Part shown: positions 23,353 through 33,808 of the stretch, in pieces | How the letters are laid out: each line of letters opens with the position of its first letter | Position numbering within the stretch: the stretch's first letter is position 1 | Origin: Brachypodium distachyon | Taxonomy: Eukaryota; Streptophyta; Magnoliopsida; Poales; Poaceae | Direction of reading: 5' to 3' | DNA: 64,000 bases | Assembly (NCBI RefSeq): GCF_000005505.3 | Contig: NC_016131.3 | Coordinates: 26,403,001 to 26,467,000 of the forward strand | Translations under genes and position numbers: made by a program | The notes under the pieces: generated by a model | Told to the model about the DNA's origin: nothing | What the model saw: only the letters and a program-made list of their open reading frames with translations | Database searches by the model: none

Positions 23353-23420
23353 CTATATATAACCCATGCGCGAGCCGCAGCTGGTCGAGCTCGCGCGTCT
23401 GTCTGGACCAGCTGCGGCTC
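23353..23420 (+). promoter_or_regulatory. TATA box and start-site hairpin of the CACTA B transposase gene
   Basis: CTATATATAA is at 23353-23362. About 20 bp on, GAGCCGCAGCTGGTC (23372-23386) and its exact complement (23406-23420) form a 15-bp stem with a 19-nt loop, so the transcript would begin in or just before a hairpin. In CACTA A one arm (34350-34364) and a TATAAA box are kept. Confidence 0.5.
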
Positions 23421-24071
23421 TCTCCTCACTGGCGTCGGCGAAGCCCTACCAAAATTTGATGGCGGCGGCCGGAAGGTAGCTCTCCCCCCTTCTCCTTCCT
23501 CTTCCTCTCCCTTCTTCCTCCTCCTATTCTTCTCCAATTTTGCAAAATGGCCATTAATGGTGCCTTGGCCGCCGGCGGGAAATTAGGCTCCGATCTCTCT
23601 CCGGCAGCTCTCCCGGGCTGCCCCCGCTGTCTCTGGAGCTTCCCCTCACCCTAGTGATGATCCTCCCTCTCTCTCTCGCTTTAATTTTGCTCCGTTGAGC
23701 TCCCTCTCTCTCTAGCTCTCTCTCTCTGCAGCTCTCTCTAGCTCTCTCTCTCTAGCTCTCTCTCTATATAGCTGCTTATGGGGGGGCTTAGCCCCTGGGG
23801 GTTAGCCCTAGGGTTAAGCTTAACCTCGGGACCGGTGTATGTGCATGTTCAAACATATTAAATGTGTGTTGACACCGGCCTTCGTGCCGTGTATTTCTTA
23901 TGTGATGTGATACCGTCCGTCGTGCCGATGTGGGTGGGGGTAATTTGTTTTTGATGCAGGCATCGAATTTCGTAGTGCAAAATGTTACTTTTTTAGCAAA
24001 GGTCATGCCGAAATTTTCCATTTTTGTCGATCAAGCTGATTTGTTTATTTTTAAAAATAATTGTGTTGTAG
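23421..24071 (+). other. Leader and first intron of the CACTA B transposase gene
   Basis: Non-coding. It includes a CTCTCTCTAG-rich microsatellite tract (about 23660-23770) and ends with a TTGTGTTGTAG splice acceptor at 24071. The matching acceptors are at 33809 in CACTA A and 63749 in CACTA C. Confidence 0.55.
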
Positions 24072-24075
24072 CTCG

Positions 24076-26228
24076 ATGGGCCGTGCTTGGATGTACGAGA
24101 ACATGTTAGGTGTTGAGTGGATAGAGCGGCTGAAGACTTTTGTCGATGCCAGCGTGGAAGATATGCATAGGAAAGGGGGTGATGAGATGTGTTGTCCCTG
24201 TGTGAGATGTCGGAACAGCAAGCGGGGACGAGACAGACGGGTTGTTCCTGCCAGAATCAAAAAAGATTGTGTACATGGGACACCGTAAGTGGCTGGAGAT
24301 GAAGGACCTGTGGAGGGATGATAAGAAAAACTTCAACAGGAGAGCAGAGAGGCGGCACAAACCGAGGGAACTGACTGGATATGAAGTATACGAAATTGTC
24401 AGGGACCTCGAAGTCGTGGCTGGGAAAGCACAAGCGGCTGCAAGTCCAGATGGTGGCGGACTTACGTACAAGAGGAGGTCCATGTTCTGGGACCTGCCTT
24501 ACTGGAGGTTCTTACAGAGCCGTCACACCATAGACGTCATGCATGTCGAGAAGAACGTGTGCGACAGCCTGTTGGGCTTGATGATGCACCACGCAGACAA
24601 GTCAAAAGATGGACCAAAGGCACGGAAGGACCTGAAGTGGATGGGGATAAGGGAGAAGCTGTGGCCGATAGAGGAAGAGGCGCCGCAGGAAAACAAGGAT
24701 GGTGAACGCACGATATATACGCGATGCAAACCTGCGTGTTACAGTCTGAGCAAAGCCGAGCTGCATAGAATGTGCGAGTGTCTTCATGGCATCAAAGTTC
24801 AATCGAACTACTCATCCAACATCAAGAAACTCGTTGAGATGAAGAGCCACAAGTTGGTTGGCATGAGTCTCATGACTGCCACGTGATTCTCACGCAGCTA
24901 CTTCCGGTTGCAATAAGAGGCTGCATGGAGCCATGGGTGAGAGAGACGGTCATGAAGCTCCGTGACTTCTTTGACACGTTCGGCCAGAAGTCCATCACGG
25001 TGGACCGTTGCCTGCAACTGAGGGACGCAATGATACAGATATTGTGCGAATGTGAGATGTTCTTTCCCCCAACGTTCTTTGACATTATGGTCCATCTGAT
25101 GGTCCACGTCGCCGATGAGATCTTGTTGTTAGGGCCATCGTTCCTACACAACATGTTTGGGCCCGAACGATACAACAGGGTGCTGAAGCGATATGTTCGT
25201 AATAGAGGGCGTCCCGAAGGAAGCATCATGGAAGGCTATCATGCAGAAGAGTGCGTTGAGTTCTGCACTGATTGGTTGGCGGACTGCAAACCCATAAGGG
25301 TCCCTGAATCACGACATAAGGGGAAGCTAGAAGGTGAAGGTGGGTTTGGCCGAAAGGAGCTTGATGTGCATGCCTGCCAAAGAATGGACAACTTTATAAG
25401 AGCACACACAATGGTGTTGCAACTCACGCCACAGGTCGAGCCGTTCATCGACATGCACATCGAAGAACTTCTAAACCTCAACCCTAACAGGAATGATGAT
25501 TGGATCCAGCGAAAACACAATTCTACATTCGCCATGTGGCTCAAGGATCTTTGGTATCCGAGGGCTACGGCGAATGAAGATGAGAAGATTGTCCAGAAGT
25601 TGTCACGGCTTCCCGACCGCAACGTCGTGACATACCAGTCGTACACAATGAATGGGTATACTTACTACACCAAGGCTCAAGACCGTAAGAGTACGTACCA
25701 AAACAGCGGTATAGTGCTCGTAGCTGAGACGGGGACCGACAGCGAAGGCCAGACTGAAGCGTACAATGGCGTGGTCGAAGAGATCTGGGAGCTTGACTAC
25801 ACCTTCACCACCATCGCCATGTTTCGCATAAGATGGGCACGCGATGTAAGGCATGAAGATCATAGGTTCACAACAATGATTTTGCCAAAAGAGATTCCCC
25901 GTCATCAGGTGAACGTCAAAAGAATCTCGGCACTGCATGAACCATGGCAGTTTGCTTCCAAATGCAAACAAGTCTTCTTTATAGAAGACCCGATAGCGAA
26001 AAACCGCGTAGTCGTGAGGAGAGGTAAAAGGAGCATTCTTGGGGTCGACGGAGTAACTTCACAACAAGACTATGAAGGTTTCCCCGATCCCACGACGAGG
26101 CAACAAGAAGAGGTGGCAAGACGGACAATCTAGACAAGAAAAGAGGTAAAAAAGGCAGCCATGATGAACTCCAAACGTATAAGAGGAAAGAGAAGACAAC
26201 AAAGAAGAAAGACAAGATTGTCCAGTAG
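24076..26228 (+). pseudogene. CACTA B transposase (internally deleted)
   Basis: Starts MGRAWMYEN after the acceptor. The Transpos_assoc domain (24076-24235) ends in the CPCVRC-x-N motif and then jumps straight to KIVYMGHRKWL at about 24265, so most of the Transposase_21 core is missing. It then keeps IDVMHVEKNVCDSLLG, DUF4218 (about 24830-25480; frameshift at about 24870) and DUF4216 (25560-26050). A stop at 26131 precedes a lysine-rich tail in another frame that ends at 26228. CACTA A keeps the core that B lacks and lacks the segment that B keeps. Neither makes a whole enzyme. Confidence 0.9.
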
Positions 26229-26255
26229 TTCACTATTTGTGTAATTTTGATCAAT

Positions 26256-26449
26256 TATGCTCATTGATGATTTTCAATGTAATTTGAATTCTAACGAGGT
26301 TCGAATCTTAACTTATTCAAATTTGAAAACAAATGCCGTAAATGTGTTCGCTATGCTCGTTGATGATTTTCAATGTAATTTCAATTCTAACGAGGTTAGA
26401 ATGTTAACTTGTTCAAATTTGAAAACAAATGCCGTAAATTTGTTTGCAA
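26256..26449. repeat. Two 97-bp direct repeats after the CACTA B transposase
   Basis: Units begin ATGCTC(A/G)TTGATGATTTTC at 26256 and 26353 and differ at a handful of bases. Each contains TTCAAATTTGAAAAC, echoing the repeat motif in CACTA A. Confidence 0.85.
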
Positions 26450-26737
26450 TATTTTTCTACTGTGAATGCAAATTTTTATTTGCTTGTTTTCATCATTATA
26501 AAGGAGAAAAAAAAAGTTTGTAGCCCGCCCGGGTCAACTAGGCTGTTCGGGTTCGGGCCCAGTCAAGCGAACCCGGGAGCAGCCTACTACCTACTAGGCC
26601 AGAGCGAACCCGGACCCACGGGGCTGTTATCCGAGCCCCAAAGAACTGTACAGGCACCGGGCCCACGGGCTAGGCGAGGAGCACAGGAGACAGGCGAGAG
26701 GATTAATCGGAAGCTGATGGGAGAAGGGAGGAAAGCC

Positions 26738-26780
26738 GTATATGCTGGTCGAACCGCTTCTAAACTAGCAAGGTGGGATT
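26738..26780 (-). promoter_or_regulatory. USE-like plus TATA-like module (CACTA B, third)
   Basis: On the minus strand AATCCCACCTTG (26780-26769), spacer with GCTAGTTTAG, then ATATAC at 26743-26738. A plus-strand ACTCCCACCTCG follows at 26783-26794. Confidence 0.35.
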
Positions 26781-26817
26781 AAACTCCCACCTCGCCTCGC
26801 GCGGCAGCCTGCATATG

Positions 26818-27722
26818 GGGTACCAGTGGCGGTGATTACAGGTAAACCCGCCACCGGAAGCAGCCACCAGTGGCGGTCATTTCGCTGAAACCCGCCACTG
26901 GTGAGTGCTACAGGACTTGGGATTTCCCAAATCTTCTCCAAATCACCAGTGGCGGTTATTTTCCTGAAACCCGCCACTGGTAATGATTTCAGAATGCACT
27001 ATTATAATCCTATTATATTCTCTGCGTTCCCAAAATATAGAAGTTGTACTTCTAGGTGTATAGTAATATTGTTTGTTCCCAATACAAGTTTTAAACATTA
27101 ATTCCTAGTATGTCATACAAATTTCTGTGATTATGTGTGGCTTTGGTGCTAATTTAATTCCATAAAATTCAATTTTCATCAAAATGAGCTGAAACTTGGC
27201 ATGGGAACACCCCTCAGTCTAATGAAGCCACATGGAAAAAATCAAGGCCAGAGTTGTTATAATGTTACAATTTGGATGTTGGCTTAGGAGGTATCAGAGA
27301 TATCTACCTAGACGATCCCAATATGTTATTCTTATGGGCTTCATTTGGAATTTTGACACCAAACTTCATATACAAGCATATTGTTGTGTGAGCAGTCTCC
27401 ATGCCACATATCAGACCATTCTGAGCAATTTTGTAATTTATAACAATTTTTAACCACAGTAAACACTACAAAATCATAAATATTTCAATTTCAGCAATGT
27501 ATTTTGCATTGAAAGCTTTAGTGAGACAAAAAATAATTATTATACACTTGAAAGTACAGGTGCCATAATTTTTAGAGAGACACAAAATATAATAAGAATA
27601 TAATACTAGAGCCAAAATAATAACCAGTGGCGGGTATATGCAATACCACCGCCACTGGTGCGTGGAACAGGGATGTGGTTAACCCTCACTCCTGTTCCAA
27701 TTACCAGTGACGGGGTTTTCAC
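26818..27722. repeat. Internal repeat blocks and spacer of CACTA B
   Basis: GTGGCGGT units at 26818-26985 and 27622-27722 enclose about 640 bp of AT-rich filler (26986-27621). The filler is unlike anything in CACTA A and may be a worn insertion; TTCTCTGCGTTCCCAAAATAT near 27020 resembles a Stowaway end, but no partner is clear. Confidence 0.6.
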
Positions 27723-29457
27723 ATGGTCAGGGTGCAGGTGGACTCCGTGCTCAGGGGCTTCGAGGATGAACCGGTCCCTTATCCTCCGCACGAAGAGGTG
27801 ACGACTCTGAGGGATTGCATCAAATCCTACCTCATCTGGCCTAGGAGGTTGGTGGTCCTCGCTACGGAGCCGTCTCCATCTCCGTCCCCCCGCCTCGGTC
27901 CGTCTCCACCCGCCCGGCGCGTGACATCTCCATCGCCGCTTGGCGCCTCACCCGGTCCTTTCGACTATGAGCCCAAGGAACGAGACTTCTCACCTGCAGC
28001 GGAGTGCAGCGATGACAATGCAGGCGACAATCCTCCGTCGCCGCCCAAAACCGAAGCCCCAAAGCCATCCGCACCAAGACCCGTCCCTCGGAGAGCCGCA
28101 GCACAATCGGCCCCGTTGGAGAGCCGTCCAAGTGCTCTGTTGGGATGCAGGTCCCCCAGAAACCGGACAGTTCCGATTTCCTGAGACGCAGGAAAAACAA
28201 AAGGGGGACATGCGGCAAGGCAAGCAAGGGCTCCTCCAAGGAGGGGAAACAGTCGTCTTCTACGGGAAGACAACCAAAGACTGCGCCGCAGATAGAAGGG
28301 ATTTGGGAAGAGCGGCCAGACATTCTGAAGATGCCCACCCACCCCCGTGTTGGAGATAGATTGCCTGATGGGTCTTATTTCGTGGACAGGCGATTCTCCC
28401 ATTTTTTGTTTTTCCACCCCGGACAACCGATGGTGACTCAGGATGACTTGTATCGCTTGCCACGGGAGATGCAAGAGCTCCATGAAAAATACATGAATGT
28501 GGCATCATCAGGCGCAGACCTCTAGAATCTGGAAATCGGGGTTCGAGTGCCAAAGCATTATGGCTTCTTCGACTCCAATACGGGGAAATCCAGAAGGAAA
28601 ATGGCGTTAGCTTCGGCATTTACTTCCTCGACTTGTTTCACCTCTTCAACCGCAAGTGCCTCGACAATGTAATTTCAATTCTAACGAGGGAGGCCTATAG
28701 GGTGAAGCAATATGGGATGGCCGTCGCCGACCCCCTTCTCTTCAACACCACTTTGCTTGGTCCAGACCCATTGTTGGCCGAAAGTAGAAGGTTGGCGATT
28801 GAATACCTCACTCAATTCATCTTGAAGCGCAGAGACCGCCGTTTCGTAATGATATTGTACCATTTACAGTAAGTTGTTTTCAATTCACGTGAATACATAA
28901 ATCTTTTTCCGTCGGAAGACTTGCTTGTTATATTATTTGGCTAATACAATGTGCGTCCTTTTGTGAAACAGCGGCCATTGGGTGACAATCGCCATCCGCC
29001 TCGATATGGGAGGGGTCACATATTTTGATCCACTGCGACGCAAGGGGAATGAACCACAAGGCAACTTTGAGCCGACTTTGAGCCGATCAAATATGTCATC
29101 GACTCAGCCTATCGTGACGCGGTCAAATGATACGGGATGATTGGCTTTAGCCGCAATCCTGACGCTCCCCTCAGGCACATTTTCAACTTCCCCTACGAGC
29201 AACAGCCTGAAGGATCCGTCTACTGCGGTTACTACTACGCGCACACTATTTAGCAGATGATCAACGACTTCAAGCCGAAGGGGAAGAAGACCTTCGAAGA
29301 AGTGAGGAATTGGTTTCTGGCCAACGCTGAGTTAGGGCACAACTCTGAAATTCTCATGTACGAGATCCAGAAGGACATCAGCGAAATCCTCAACAAGGAG
29401 GTCCTCAAATCGAGCGGGGATTACTGCGGCGGCGGGATTGTCGCCAAAAGTGGCTAA
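27723..29457 (+). pseudogene. CACTA B second gene: Ulp1-like protease gene, 5'-truncated
   Basis: It opens inside the segment with PYPPHEE and WPRRLV; the N-terminal exons present in A (14648-13800) are absent and the repeat block abuts the frame. Then come a proline-rich linker, a frameshift near 28145, a DRRFSHFLFFHPGQPMV segment, a stop at about 28523, the exon 28633-28869 (FHLFNRKCLDN), an intron (GTAAGT to AAACAG, about 28870-28970) and the protease exon. Catalytic His in GHW, Asp in YFDPLRR and Cys in the EGSVYCGYYY stretch are present, but frames shift near 29080 and 29150 and a stop lies near 29251. Confidence 0.8.
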
Positions 29458-29702
29458 ATTGTGTGGAATACTTTTATTTGTGGCTCATTCTTTCAAACAC
29501 TTTGTATACACATGCATGTGGCTTGAATGTTTAACTCGTGTGGAACTTTGTAATATATTTGCTGCTATTTCTGTTTCTTTGGTGTTGTATATTGTGCTGC
29601 TGTATTCCTGCTATTATCTGTGCTGTGTTGTATTCCTGCTATTTCTGTGCTACAGGAATATTTATTTTTATAAATAATTCATTTATTTTTTTGGAAAAAA
29701 AT
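29458..29702 (+). other. 3' flank of the CACTA B second gene
   Basis: AT-rich, non-coding, with TGCTGTATTCCTGCTATT-type short direct repeats (about 29597-29650). Probably the 3' UTR. Confidence 0.4.
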
Positions 29703-30058
29703 AGTACCAGTGGCGGTTAAAAACCACCGCCACTGAACAAATAGCAGTGGCGGTTAGACACGACCGCCACTGGAAAAGGTTCTAGTGGCGGTGGCCATTG
29801 ACCGCCACTGGAAAATGTCCAGTGGCGGGTTCTTCGCCCGCCACTGATGTACTCCACGCACTTTTCGGGTGGTGTCGGAGGGATTTACAGTGGCGGTTTG
29901 TGGGTCTTCGGTGGCGGGTATTTTACCCGCCATTGGTGATCTCGGAGCAGCAGTGGCTGGTATTTCACCCGCCACCGGTGCCAAAATCTCCAATGACGCG
30001 GAGTTGGTGGCGGGCGTGATCACCACCACCAACCCCATTTTTTGACCGCCACTGGACG
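29703..30058. repeat. 3' subterminal repeats of CACTA B
   Basis: A dozen or so CAGTGGCGGT/ACCGCCACTG units in alternating orientation, ending 17 bp before the terminal TAGTG. Confidence 0.85.
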
Positions 30059-30578
30059 GGTTTTCTGGAGTAGTGTGACCAAGGTACTGGCGGACAGCGA
30101 GGCAAGCCTCAACCTGCTGTCTACCAAGCTGGTGGAAAAGCTTCAGCTCCCCCTGGAGGAGGTGAAGCCCATCGTCCGAGGGATCAACCCCGGAGTGGTG
30201 CAGCCCATGGAGCGAATCATGTTCCCGGTGACCTTCGGTTCCCGGGAAGCATTCCGGACTGAGCACATCATTTTCGATGTGGCTCACAACACGTTGCCAT
30301 ACAACGGGATCATTGGTCGGCCAGAGCTGATCAAGTTCATGGCGGCAACGCATTGCGCCTACGGTGTGATGAAGATGCCGTCAACATACGGTGTTCTCTC
30401 CATCAAGTGCGACCTGAAGGACGCTGCTTGGTGCGTGTGCGAGGTCATGAAGACCTCCGCAGTGGCCAGGAGCAAGGATCCACTTGCGGGTGAATAACTC
30501 GCACAGAAGAAGGCGTGAGCCGCTCCCGGGCAGGATGCCGGGGGCAGTTCCAGCTCTAGCCCACGCGTAAGCAAGGGC

Positions 30579-32618
30579 ATGAAGCTGAAGGAGGAGTGCA
30601 CCAAGGTTAAGAAGGTGCCCTTGCATGTCGGCAATGAGGCACGCACCGTCTCCATCGGTGCGAGCCTCGGCGACAAATTGGAAAGCGCCCTCGTCGCCTT
30701 CCTCCGGGAGGACTCATATGTGTTTGCTTGGGAGCCGTCAGATCTTCCCAGAGTCCCTAGGGAGGTGATCGAGCATCGGCTGGCGGTGCGGGCGGACGCG
30801 TGGTCCGTCAAGCAGAAGGTTCGCTGGCAAGCACAAGAATGCAAGGACTTCATCCAGCAGGAAGTGCACAAGCTCAAGAACGCCGGGGCGATCAGGGAAG
30901 TGTTGTACCCCACTTGGTTAGCAAACCCTGTTGTAGTCCCTAAAGCTGGAAATAAATTGCGCATGTGTGTAGATTTTACTGATCTTAATCGTGCATGTCC
31001 TAAGGACTCCTTCCCTGTACCCCATATCGATCAAATAGTAGATTCAACAGCGGGTTGCGAGCCTTTGTGCTTCCTAGACGCCTTCTCCGGCTACCATCAG
31101 ATCAAGATGGCAGTTGAAGATGAGGAGAAAACAACGTTTATCACCTCGGTTGGCTGCTACTGTTACATGTGCATGCCTTTCGGGTTGAAGAACGCGGGCT
31201 CGACATATCAGCGCACCCTGAGCGAGTGTCTGGGACCCCAGCTAGGCCAGAACATCGAGGCCTACATGGACGATATCATCGTCAAGTCACGGCGTAGGGA
31301 CTCGCTCGTCGGCAACCTGCATGAGACATTTGACAACCTCCGCAGGATCAAGCTCAAGCTTAACCCCAAGAAGTGCACATTCGGTGTGGGCTCGGGACAC
31401 TTGCTGGGCTTCTTGGTCTCTCACAGGGGAATCGAAGCCAACCCACAGAAGATTGAAGCGATCAAGAAGATGGAGGCACCCCGCCAGATTAGAGACGTCC
31501 ATCGCCTCAACGAATGCGTGGCGGCGCTAGGGCATTTCATCTCAAGGCTGGGCGAGCGAGACCTGCCTTTCTTCAAGGTGATGAAGAAGAAGGGTCCAAT
31601 CAATTGGACTGCCGAGGCGGAAGCGGCGTTCCAGGACTTGAAGAGGTACCTGAATTCGCCGCCGGTCCTCGTCGCCCCCGAGCCGGGCGAGCCATTGCTG
31701 CAATACCTAGCAGCAACGGACCAGGTGGTGAGCTCGTGCTCGTCGCCGAGAGGGAGGAGCAAGTCCCGGGGGCTGAGACGAAAGGGCCGGGGGCTCCCGG
31801 CGAGCCGAAAGAACCCCCGGCTACCTCCTCTGCCCCTGGATCCGAGGGACAGCCCATGCAGGCTGCCCCCCCACAAGCGGCTAGTACAGCATCCCGTGTA
31901 CTTCGTTAGCACGGTGATGCGCGATGCCCGGGTACTATACTCGCAGGTCCAGAAGCTTCTGCTTGGGATCCTGCTCGCTTCAAAGAAGTTGTGCCATTAC
32001 TTTCAGGCGCACAGCCTCACGGTGGTATCGGGGTTCTTCTTGGAGAGGACCCTCACCAACCGTGAAGCCACCGGAAGGGTGGCCGAGTGGAGAATGGAGC
32101 TGGCGAAGTTCGGGCTGCATTTTGCAAACACCAAGAGCATTAAGAGCACCGCTCTCGCTAACTTCGTCGCGGAGTGGACGTCGACAGGCATAGAGGAAGA
32201 AGAGCCGGAAGCGAGCCTTCCCGGCGGATTGGACGAAGGGTACTGGGTCATGTACTTCGACGGCGCCTTCTGCTTGCAGGGCGCCGGTGCCGGAGTGGTG
32301 ATCGAGTCGCCCACCGGAGACCAGCTCAAGTTCATGATACAGCTCGACTTCGCCAACCCCACCAACAACACGGCAGAGTATGAGGGATTGCTTGCCGGGC
32401 TGCGCGCGGCAATTGCCCTCGACATCAAGCGCTTGGTTGTTCGCGGAGACTCCCAACTCGTGATCAGCCAAGTAAACAAGGACTACGACTACCCCCAGAT
32501 GGCAGCATACGTGGAGGAAGTGCGAAAATTGGAGTCCAAGTTCAAAGGACTTCGATTTGAGCACGTAAAGTGCAAGGACAACTTTCTTGCGAATGAACTG
32601 TTCAAGTGGGCAGCGTAA
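30579..32618 (+). pseudogene. Gypsy I reverse transcriptase and two RNase H domains
   Basis: A 679-codon open stretch. RT motifs: FLDAFSGYHQIKM, FGLKNAGSTYQR and the catalytic YMDD in EAYMDDIIVKS. Then the ordinary RNase H region, with a garbled 50-residue stretch at about 31730-31870 (two compensating frameshifts). Next is an archaeal-type RNase H with MYFDGA, TAEYEGLL and RGDSQLVI, whose D-E-D residues are kept. The paired RNase H domains assign it to the Tat lineage. It is not counted as a gene because gag, protease and integrase around it are broken. Confidence 0.9.
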
Positions 32619-33622
32619 CGCAGCAAGGTGCCTCTTGGGGTGTTCGTGCAGAGGCAGTCGAAGCCCTCTGTCGACCCCAAGGCAGTTGCTGAGGAAGCCC
32701 CTCCGGCAACTCAAGGTGACCCTGCAGCTGCAGGAGACTATGCCGCCAAATTGGTGGCATATACTAGCCGGGAACCACCACTCTGGGGGACGGATATTAT
32801 TCGCTACCTCAAGGAGGGGACTCTCCCGGAGGAAGACATTGCCGCGGAGCGAGTAGGCTGGCAAGCTAAAATGTACGCCCTGGTGGACGGAGAACTCTAC
32901 CGGAGGCGTCCTAACGGAGTCATGCTCCTCTGCGTGCCCTAGGAGGAAGGGCGCGCGTTGCTGGAAGATATACATCGAGGCACATGCTCACACCATGTGG
33001 CTACCAGGGCACTAGTTGGGAAAGCGCTCGAGAACGGCACGGCTTCTCCTGGCCGACAACACTAGCCGATGCCGAACAATTAGTCAAGACCTATGAAGCA
33101 TGACAATTTCACGCCAAGAAGAGCAACCAACCAGCGCAAGCCCTGCAAGTCATCCCGTCCTCGTGGCCGTTCGCGGTCTGGGGGTTGGACGTCGTCGGCA
33201 AACTACTGAAAGCAGTTGGCGGCTACGAATACCTACTTGTGGCCATTGACAAGTTCTCGAAGTGGGTCGAGGTGGAGCCTGTCCGACCTGTCACGACGTA
33301 GATAGCCATCAAGTTCTTCAAGGGCATTGTGTGCCAGTTTGGTGTGCCTAACGGCATCATCACCAACAACGGCATGCAATTCACTAGTGCGGTGTTTCGA
33401 GCTTACTGCGAGGACATGGGAACTAAGATTCACTTTGCCTCTATTGCTCATCTGAGGAGCAATGGGCAAGTTGAGCGAGCCAACGCAGAGGTGTTGCGAG
33501 GGCTCAAGACGAGAACCTTTGACAACCTCAAAGGCCACGGGAAACACTGGGTTGAAGAACTCCATTCCATGCTGTGGTCACTGCGGACCACGCCGAGTCG
33601 GGCGACGGGTCAAACTCCGTCA
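32619..33622 (+). pseudogene. Gypsy I integrase, truncated
   Basis: The zinc-binding head (about 32960-33115) has its last CxxC damaged and a stop. The core follows: first Asp in WGLDVVG, then ITNNG where the second catalytic Asp is Asn, then Glu in NGQVERAN. Stops are at about 32941 and 33300. The frame ends at ATGQTPS at 33622, where the element ends; gypsy II continues here for about 130 more residues. The N substitution alone would disable strand transfer. Confidence 0.88.
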
Positions 33623-33627
33623 AAGTG

Positions 33628-33804
33628 CAACTCCCCATCGCTTGGCAAAAGCATCATTGTATTACGACAATTGCTACATGGCCACCATGTCATGTCGTCC
33701 CCTTTTCTCAGCATATGTTCCGTGGCGACTTTAGTGAAGTCCTTCAGTTTTCTTATCCAATCTTCGCAATTTCTTGTCTCCTCGTACATCCAAGCATGGC
33801 TCAT
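33628..33804 (-). pseudogene. CACTA A transposase, first coding exon
   Basis: Starts MSHAWMYEE (ATG at 33804) after an acceptor TTTTAG at 33809. It is a Transpos_assoc domain with CSNCRN near its end. At the gypsy I boundary the frame runs on in phase through AAGTG/CACTT into 19460, giving SDGEL followed by HLLLHGF. Confidence 0.88.
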
Positions 33805-33808
33805 CGAG

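Larger units (their letters stand above)
22523..30075 (+). mobile_element. CACTA (En/Spm) transposon B, inserted in gypsy I
   Basis: 7553 bp. The ends CACTACTATAGAAAACCCC (22523) and, reversed, CACTACTCCAGAAAACCCG (30075) match in about 17 of the first 19 bases. The target duplication is TGA (22520-22522 and 30076-30078). Excision joins the gypsy protease in frame, as in gypsy II at about 43165. Layout: TIR, subterminal repeats, leader, transposase, tandem repeats, mid-repeats, Ulp1-type gene, subterminal repeats, TIR. It is the youngest insertion in the nest. Confidence 0.95.
22261..30497 (+). pseudogene. Gypsy I aspartic protease, split by CACTA B
   Basis: The N-terminal part (22261-22522) ends in SPIINNVTVT and resumes at 30076 with KVLADSEASLNLL; CACTA B lies exactly between. 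The active-site triad region reads DSE in place of a D-x-G type loop, so the protease was probably dead or died after the split. The C-terminal half (FRTEHIIFDVAH, IGRPELIKFMA) is well kept to the stop at 30497. This enzyme would cut the gag-pol polyprotein. Confidence 0.85.
19466..33622 (+). mobile_element. Tat-lineage Ty3/gypsy element I, inserted in CACTA A
   Basis: Bounded by a perfect 5-bp duplication AAGTG (19461-19465 and 33623-33627). Removing the insert and one duplicate restores the CACTA A transposase frame exactly. It holds the 5' LTR (19466-20314), primer site, gag, protease (split by CACTA B), RT, RNase H, the second archaeal-type RNase H that marks the Tat lineage, and most of integrase. 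The end of integrase, any antisense ORF and nearly all of the 3' LTR are gone; the last bases read CTCCGTCA against CTCCGACA at the LTR end. Confidence 0.93.

Noticed and set aside
24106..24483. Minus-strand frame of 125 codons, Ser/Leu-rich
   Set aside because: Shadow of the CACTA B transposase.
31980..32975. 331-codon minus-strand frame
   Set aside because: Antisense of the gypsy I RNase H region, where the plus-strand motifs are unambiguous.
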